Positions 6,094-9,787 of a stretch of DNA of 9,787 nucleotides are shown one piece after another (within the stretch, counting starts at the first letter, position 1; every line of letters begins with the position of its first letter). A model generated the notes under the pieces. It was not told the DNA's origin. It saw nothing but the letters and a program-made list of their open reading frames with translations, and searched no databases. The stretch lies in assembly GCA_937891895.1 (NCBI GenBank), contig CALATN010000099.1, positions 1 to 9,787 on the forward strand. The letters are read 5' to 3'. The stretch is from an uncultured Clostridia bacterium (lineage in GTDB: Bacteria > Bacillota > Clostridia > Oscillospirales > Ruminococcaceae). Position numbers and translations under genes: made by a program.

Positions 6094-6526
6094 TCACAGC
6101 GGTGACAGCAAGCGTTACTATGACTGGCTGTTCCACGCCTATCAGGATTTGCTTGCCGCAAGAATGTTGATTGAGGACAGACGTCTGTTCAATCCGACCG
6201 TATTCCACTGTCAGCAGGCTATTGAAAAGAGTCTGAAAGCATTCCTTCTGTATAAGCACCGCAAGCTTTTTGACGGACACAACCTGACCTGGCTTTGTAA
6301 ACAGGCGGCTCTTACCGACCAATCCTTTACCAAGTGGATTGGCAAGAGCACCCTTCTCAACCGTTTCTACATTGAAACAAGGTACCCCGCCGATATTCCC
6401 GAGGAAATCGACAGACAGCTTGTTGAAGAAATTCTTGAAGCTACCGAGGATATGATGAAATTTATCTGCGACAACATTAAATTCGATTACAACAGCTACC
6501 ACTACCGCGGCAAAAAGAATAAATAA
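6077..6526 (+). CDS. HEPN-domain protein
   Basis: A 149-residue all-helical HEPN protein. The N-terminal helix (YYDWLFHAYQDLLAARMLIED, residues 14-34) is followed by the family hallmark FHCQQAIEKSLKAFLLYK (43-60), then GHNLTWLCKQA, and RFYIETRYP at 96-104, the usual YPxxRYP-like segment. HEPN proteins often pair with MNT proteins as toxin-antitoxin modules, some of them RNases with an R-x(4-6)-H motif. Here R62 and H68 are five residues apart, but this is the conserved GH of this subfamily, so RNase activity is uncertain. ATG 6077 is preferred over ATG 6068 because AAGGG at 6062-6066 is 10 bases from it and too close to 6068. The start overlaps the MNT gene, indicating coupled translation. 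Confidence 0.85.
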   Translation: MSRKSSHSGDSKRYYDWLFHAYQDLLAARMLIEDRRLFNPTVFHCQQAIEKSLKAFLLYKHRKLFDGHNLTWLCKQAALTDQSFTKWIGKSTLLNRFYIETRYPADIPEEIDRQLVEEILEATEDMMKFICDNIKFDYNSYHYRGKKNK

Positions 6527-6553
6527 TTTAATGAAGTGTTATGGAGACCTATT

Positions 6554-6586
6554 GAGGGAGACCCTTTTGAAAAAGGGTCCTCCCTC
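6554..6586 (+). repeat. Left-arm hairpin of the repeat
   Basis: GAGGGAGACCCTTTT pairs with AAAAGGGTC and TCCCTC except for one unpaired base at 6580. That base is C here and A in the second copy at 9776, so the only difference between copies falls in the bulge. Confidence 0.75.
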
Positions 6587-6612
6587 AAACTCCCTCCCTA
6601 AAACTTTTAATG

Positions 6613-6652
6613 TAAAATCCCCCATAGGGCTATAGCCCTATGGGGGATTTTA
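6613..6652 (+). terminator. Perfect 40-bp central palindrome, possible bidirectional terminator
   Basis: Bases 6613-6632 and 6633-6652 are exact reverse complements (arm core TCCCCCATAGGGCTA). On each strand the GC-rich stem ends in GGGGGATTTTA, giving a short T-tract in both directions. Lying between convergent genes, it could terminate the HEPN transcript from the left and the serS-chemotaxis transcript from the right. It could also extrude as a DNA cruciform. Confidence 0.6.
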
Positions 6653-6676
6653 GACTGAAAGTCTTTGGAAAGGGGT

Positions 6677-6713
6677 CTGGGGAATAACCTTTCTTCAGAA
6701 AGGTTTGCCCCAG
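6677..6713 (+). repeat. Right-arm hairpin of the repeat
   Basis: CTGGGG (6677-6682) pairs with CCCCAG (6708-6713), and AACCTTTCT pairs with AGAAAGGTT around a tiny loop, with an imperfect stretch between. It is the structural counterpart of the left-arm hairpin. Confidence 0.7.
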
Positions 6714-6742
6714 TAGGTTACCACAAAACTTTCGTTAAATTA

Positions 6743-8194
6743 TTATATCTGATTACCGAAGAAAGCGTCGTCGAAGGAGCCGCCGAATTCGTTATCGTCA
6801 GCTTCCTCAGCAGGTTCATCAAAACCGCTGAAATTGCTGTAGTCAAACTCATCATCTTCATCACTTGCATTTTCGTCAACAAGCTGGAATTCGGAAACGA
6901 GTTCACGGAGAAGCTGTGACTGACCGGAGAGCTCTTCGGAAGCTGCTGCACTTTCCTCTGCTGTTGCAGAGTTTGTCTGAACAACCTCGGAAATCTGGTC
7001 TACACCAACTGTAACCTGAACAATAGAATCTGCTGCTTCCTTGGAAGCGTCGGAAATCTTGTTGTTGATAACTGCAACTGCGCCTGCTGCTGCTGCAACT
7101 GCACCCATCTTTTCAGCAACCTCATCAACGAGAGCGTTACCCTTTTCGATAGCAACAACTGTGCCTTCGATCATAGCAGTTGTATTCTTGGCAGCCTCTG
7201 CGGACTTGCTTGCGAGGTTCCTTACTTCATCAGCAACTACTGCGAAGCCCTTACCTGCTGCACCTGCTCTTGCAGCCTCAACAGCAGCATTGAGAGCGAG
7301 GATATTTGTCTGGAATGCGATATCTTCGATAGTCTTGATAATCTTCTTTGTTTCGTCGGAGGAAGTGCTGATTTCGTCCATAGCCTTAACGAGCTCTTCC
7401 ATCTTAGCGTTAGCTTCCTGCATCTGTCCGCCTGCTTCGTTTGTCTTAGCACTTGCCTGAGCAGCATCTTCAGCGTTAACGTTAATCATATCAGCAATAA
7501 CATTGATTGTAGCTGCAAGCTCCTGAATAGAGGAAGCCTGTTCTGTTGCGCCCTGAGAGAGTGCCTGTGCACCGCCTGAAACCTGCTCTGAGCCTGCTGC
7601 AACCTGTTCAGCAGCGTTATTGATGCTTGTCATAGTTATATTGAGCTTGGAAATAAGATTCTTCATAGAAGCGAGAATGTTTCCGAATGAGCCTATGTAC
7701 ATCATTTCGTTATTGGACTTTGCATTAAGGTCACCGTCAGAAATGTTGCCCATAACCTGGTCAATGTCAGAAATAACTCTGCCTGTGCGGTCGGAAAGGG
7801 AACGCATAGCCTCAGCAAGACGACCGATTTCATCTTTGGATGTGTAGGTGATGTCAACCATAAAGTCGCCGTCAGCCATTCTTTCAGCAGCAACCATACA
7901 TTCTGTAACGCCCTTGCGTATCGTTCTGATAGTAATTGTCATAAGAATTGCGCCTGCGATAACAAGAACAGCAGTCATTACAATCATAAACACAGATGCA
8001 GAAGTTACATAGCCCTGTGCCTTATCATAAAGAGCAGTAATTTCTTCTGTTTGTACAACCTTGGAATAAAGCTCATCAAAATGCTTTACAACAGAGCCGA
8101 GAGCAATTCTTACACCGACAACCATAATAGCCACACATGCAAGGATTACACCGCTGACAACCAATAACTTACCACGGATTTTTAAATTTTTCAT
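6743..8194 (-). CDS. Methyl-accepting chemotaxis protein with a very small outer segment
   Basis: A 483-residue chemoreceptor that would signal to CheA/CheW at the membrane. TM1 is at about 10-32 and TM2 at 67-89, leaving only about 34 residues outside, far less than the roughly 150 of a four-helix-bundle sensor. A HAMP domain follows (ERMADGDFMVDI, then KDEIGRLAEAM), with a second HAMP-like pass (ISDGDLNAKS). The coiled-coil signalling domain has the conserved tip IAFQTNILALNAAVEAARAG at about 292-311, then AAGKGFAVVADEVRNLA. The frequent Glu after AARAG is Ala312. The acidic C-terminus (DEDDEF... FFGNQI) lacks a CheR-binding pentapeptide. GGGGAGG (bases 8202-8208) lies 7 bases before the ATG. 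It follows serS by 63 bp; a TATAAA at 8248-8253 could be a -10, but no good -35 was seen. Confidence 0.93.
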   Translation of the reverse strand: MKNLKIRGKLLVVSGVILACVAIMVVGVRIALGSVVKHFDELYSKVVQTEEITALYDKAQGYVTSASVFMIVMTAVLVIAGAILMTITIRTIRKGVTECMVAAERMADGDFMVDITYTSKDEIGRLAEAMRSLSDRTGRVISDIDQVMGNISDGDLNAKSNNEMMYIGSFGNILASMKNLISKLNITMTSINNAAEQVAAGSEQVSGGAQALSQGATEQASSIQELAATINVIADMINVNAEDAAQASAKTNEAGGQMQEANAKMEELVKAMDEISTSSDETKKIIKTIEDIAFQTNILALNAAVEAARAGAAGKGFAVVADEVRNLASKSAEAAKNTTAMIEGTVVAIEKGNALVDEVAEKMGAVAAAAGAVAVINNKISDASKEAADSIVQVTVGVDQISEVVQTNSATAEESAAASEELSGQSQLLRELVSEFQLVDENASDEDDEFDYSNFSGFDEPAEEADDNEFGGSFDDAFFGNQI

Positions 8195-8257
8195 AAGGAA
8201 ACCTCCCCATTTTTTTAAGTAAACCTGCCATCGCAGACGGGTTACAATTTATATGAA

Positions 8258-9547
8258 TTATTTCTTAGGAACAATCTTTTCCATTCCGCCCATATAAGGT
8301 CTGAGAACTTCAGGAATCTTAACGGAACCGTCCTCACAGAGGTTGTTCTCTACAAATGCGATGAGCATTCTCGGAGGAGCAACTACTGTGTTATTGAGAG
8401 TGTGAGCAAAATACTTCTTGCCGTCCTCACCGTTTACGCGGATCTTAAGACGTCTTGCCTGAGCGTCACCCAGATTGGAGCAGCTGCCTACTTCGAAATA
8501 CTTCTTCTGTCTTGGAGACCACGCTTCAACGTCGTAGGACTTTACCTTAAGGTCAGCAAGGTCACCTGAGCAGCATTCAATTGTACGGACAGGAATATCC
8601 ATTGAAACAAACAGGTCAACAGTGTTTCTCCAGAGCTTGTGGAACCAGTCCATACTTTCCTCAGGCTTACAGATAACGATCATTTCCTGCTTTTCAAACT
8701 GGTGGATACGGTAAACGCCTCTTTCCTCGATACCGTGAGCGCCCTTTTCCTTACGGAAGCAAGGAGAATAGCTTGTGAGGGTGTGCGGAAGTGTCTTTTC
8801 CTGCACGATTGTATCGATATACTTACCGATCATAGAGTGTTCAGAAGTACCGATGAGGTAGAGATCCTCACCCTCAATCTTGTACATCATAGCGTCCATT
8901 TCAGCGAAGCTCATAACGCCTGTAACAACGTTGCTTCTGATCATAAACGGAGGTACACAGTAGGTAAAGCCTCTGTTGATCATGAAGTCACGAGCGTAGG
9001 AGATTACTGCGCTGTGGAGTCTTGCGATATCGCCCATAAGGTAGTAGAAGCCGTTGCCTGCAACCTTTCTTGCAGCGTCAAGGTCGATACCGTCGAGCTT
9101 TTCGAGAATATCTGTGTGGTAAGGAACTTCAAAGTCAGGAACAACAGGTTCACCGAACTTTTCAAGTTCAACATTTTCGGAATCGTCCTTACCGATCGGA
9201 ACGCTTGGGTCGATGATGTTAGGGATAATCATCATATTCTTTGTAAGCTTTTCTTCAAGCTCCGCTTCCTTGACTTCGAGAGCAGCAAGGCGGTCAGCAA
9301 ATTCTGTAACCTTTTTCTTGGCAGCCTCAGCTTCTTCCTTCTTGCCCTGAGCCATCAGACCGCCGATTTCCTTGGAAACCTTGTTTCTGTTGGCACGAAG
9401 CTCATCAGCTTCGGTTTTTGCAGCACGAAGAGCTGTGTCGAGCTCAATTACCTCATCAACGAGGAGAATCTTACCGTCCTGAAATTTTTTCTTGATGTTT
9501 TCTTTAACAACGTCCGGATTTTCACGGACGAATTTAATGTCGAGCAT
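8258..9547 (-). CDS. serS: Seryl-tRNA synthetase
   Basis: SerRS charges tRNA-Ser (and tRNA-Sec) with serine in the cytoplasm. It has 429 residues, matching the roughly 425-430 of bacterial enzymes. The N-terminal tRNA-binding arm starts MLDIKFVRENPDVVKENIKKK and forms a long antiparallel coiled coil (about 30-105, rich in Lys, Glu and Ala). The class II core has LIGTSEHSM, motif 2 CFRKEKGAHGIEERG with R265, HQFEKQEM, the serine-binding ECCSGDLADLK and FEVGSCSNLGDAQARRL. Motif 3 reads LNNTVVAPPRMLIAFVENN with R393; the usual bacterial form is closer to LNGSGLAxGRT, so this is a divergent subtype. AAAGGAAG (9556-9563) lies 8 bases before the ATG. It has its own promoter and a short leader, and the chemotaxis gene follows. 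Confidence 0.96.
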   Translation of the reverse strand: MLDIKFVRENPDVVKENIKKKFQDGKILLVDEVIELDTALRAAKTEADELRANRNKVSKEIGGLMAQGKKEEAEAAKKKVTEFADRLAALEVKEAELEEKLTKNMMIIPNIIDPSVPIGKDDSENVELEKFGEPVVPDFEVPYHTDILEKLDGIDLDAARKVAGNGFYYLMGDIARLHSAVISYARDFMINRGFTYCVPPFMIRSNVVTGVMSFAEMDAMMYKIEGEDLYLIGTSEHSMIGKYIDTIVQEKTLPHTLTSYSPCFRKEKGAHGIEERGVYRIHQFEKQEMIVICKPEESMDWFHKLWRNTVDLFVSMDIPVRTIECCSGDLADLKVKSYDVEAWSPRQKKYFEVGSCSNLGDAQARRLKIRVNGEDGKKYFAHTLNNTVVAPPRMLIAFVENNLCEDGSVKIPEVLRPYMGGMEKIVPKK

Positions 9548-9583
9548 AAATTAAACTTCCTTTGCATAATTGTAGATATACTA

Positions 9584-9611
9584 ATTATACCACAAAATTG
9601 AAAAAAATCAA
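9584..9611 (-). promoter_or_regulatory. Promoter of serS with extended -10
   Basis: On the minus strand TATAAT (9584-9589) is a perfect -10 and is preceded by TGG, an extended -10 (TGnTATAAT). TTGATT (9606-9611) is a reasonable -35 with a 16-base spacer. Transcription would start near 9577, giving a leader of about 30 nt, too short for a T-box. Confidence 0.78.
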
Positions 9612-9737
9612 TATTATTCCGTCATTTTGGGGTAAAAATATACGCTTACCATTTGTTGATATGTCATAAAAAATATTGCAAAATTGCACACTAATATTTC
9701 AAAATCACTAATATAAATTGGAATTTAACGGGGATTG

Positions 9738-9787
9738 TGGAGACCTATTGAGGGAGACCCTTTTGAAAAAGGGTCATCCCTCAAACT
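9738..9787 (+). repeat. Start of a second copy of the palindromic repeat, cut by the window end
   Basis: These 50 bases match 6542-6591 at 49 positions in the same orientation; the single difference is A at 9776 against C at 6580. The copy begins 126 bases beyond the serS -35 box, so the serS-chemotaxis block lies between two direct copies. Confidence 0.9.

Larger units (their letters stand above)
6542..6723 (+). repeat. 182-bp nested palindromic repeat (MITE/REP-like)
   Basis: The two 91-bp halves are inverted copies of each other without gaps, centred between 6632 and 6633. By hand count 68 of 91 positions match, and most differences are transitions. The ends read TGGAGACCTATTGAGG on the left and, on the opposite strand, TGGTAACCTACTGGGG on the right, like terminal inverted repeats. 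Each arm folds into its own hairpin (6554-6586 and 6677-6713), and the centre is a perfect palindrome (6613-6652). It has no coding capacity. A second copy begins at 9738. It fills the gap between two convergent genes (HEPN stop 15 bp to the left, chemotaxis gene stop 19 bp to the right). No clear target duplication was seen. Confidence 0.8.

Noticed and set aside
6260..6282. R62-x5-H68 of the HEPN protein as a catalytic RNase motif
   Set aside because: The spacing fits, but this GH is a structural feature common in this HEPN subfamily, so activity cannot be claimed from sequence alone.
4355..6526. A complete Pst phosphate transport operon
   Set aside because: Only a PstS-like binding protein is present; no permease, ATPase or phoU gene occurs in the window.
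6542..6723. CRISPR-like repeat
   Set aside because: Only two copies, 3.2 kb apart, with no regular spacers and no cas genes; the internal symmetry fits a palindromic element instead.
6665..6919. An 84-codon + strand frame starting inside the palindromic repeat
   Set aside because: Most of it is antisense to the chemoreceptor C-terminus and the start lies in repeat sequence without a proper ribosome site.
8210..8245. Intrinsic terminator between serS and the chemoreceptor gene
   Set aside because: An imperfect hairpin exists around 8219-8245, but no T-run follows it on the - strand; read-through from serS seems more likely.
8195..8257. A motility-sigma (sigma-28/SigD) promoter for the chemoreceptor, from TAAA and GCGATGG on the - strand
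   Set aside because: The spacer is about 12 bases rather than about 15 and the -10 half matches poorly.
8639..9601. A 320-codon open frame on the + strand opposite serS
   Set aside because: It is fully antisense to a clear SerRS, has no recognisable domain and has Cys/His/Val-rich composition typical of a shadow frame.
9548..9737. A T-box riboswitch upstream of serS
   Set aside because: The best promoter leaves a leader of about 30 nt, and no T-box consensus or terminator/antiterminator pair was seen.

Overview
The window reads as a chromosomal segment of a Gram-positive anaerobe in class Clostridia, most plausibly a Ruminococcus-like member of Oscillospiraceae/Ruminococcaceae. The basis is the Gram-positive type order fabZ-accC-accD-accA, strong AGGAGG-type ribosome sites, TTG and GTG starts, and the style of the chemotaxis receptor and seryl-tRNA synthetase. 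The genus is inference from family resemblance; no search was run.

Region 1 (1-4334, + strand) is the 3' part of a type II fatty-acid synthesis operon: the end of fabZ, then accC, a zinc-ribbon membrane protein of unknown role, accD, accA and acpP. accB is not seen and would be expected upstream of fabZ. Together these genes make malonyl-CoA (AccC, AccD, AccA with the missing AccB), the carrier protein (AcpP) and the dehydratase of the elongation cycle (FabZ). A very good sigma-A-type promoter (TTGACG, 17 bp, TATACT) lies inside the last codons of accA. It would give acpP its own transcript with a leader of about 112 nt carrying a UUCG-capped hairpin. An intrinsic terminator closes the operon after acpP.

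Region 2 (4355-6526, + strand) is a compact accessory cluster. It holds an 85-aa two-helix membrane protein, a 48-aa single-helix membrane protein whose stop overlaps the next start (TAATG), a membrane-anchored PstS-like phosphate-binding-type protein with no transporter genes beside it, a small nucleotidyltransferase-fold (MNT) protein whose catalytic motif looks eroded, and a HEPN-domain protein overlapping it. This is the least ordinary part of the window.

Region 3 (6527-6742) lies between convergent genes and is almost filled by a 182-bp, two-fold symmetric nested palindrome. It has a perfect 40-bp centre and a separate hairpin inside each arm. The first 50 bp of a second copy in the same orientation ends the window (9738-9787, one mismatch), so this is a dispersed repeat of MITE or REP type.

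Region 4 (6743-9547, - strand) holds serS, expressed from an extended -10 promoter at 9584-9611. It is followed 63 bp downstream by a methyl-accepting chemotaxis protein with an unusually small extracytoplasmic segment. This block is bracketed by the two copies of the palindromic repeat. No rRNA, tRNA, CRISPR array or transposase gene was found.
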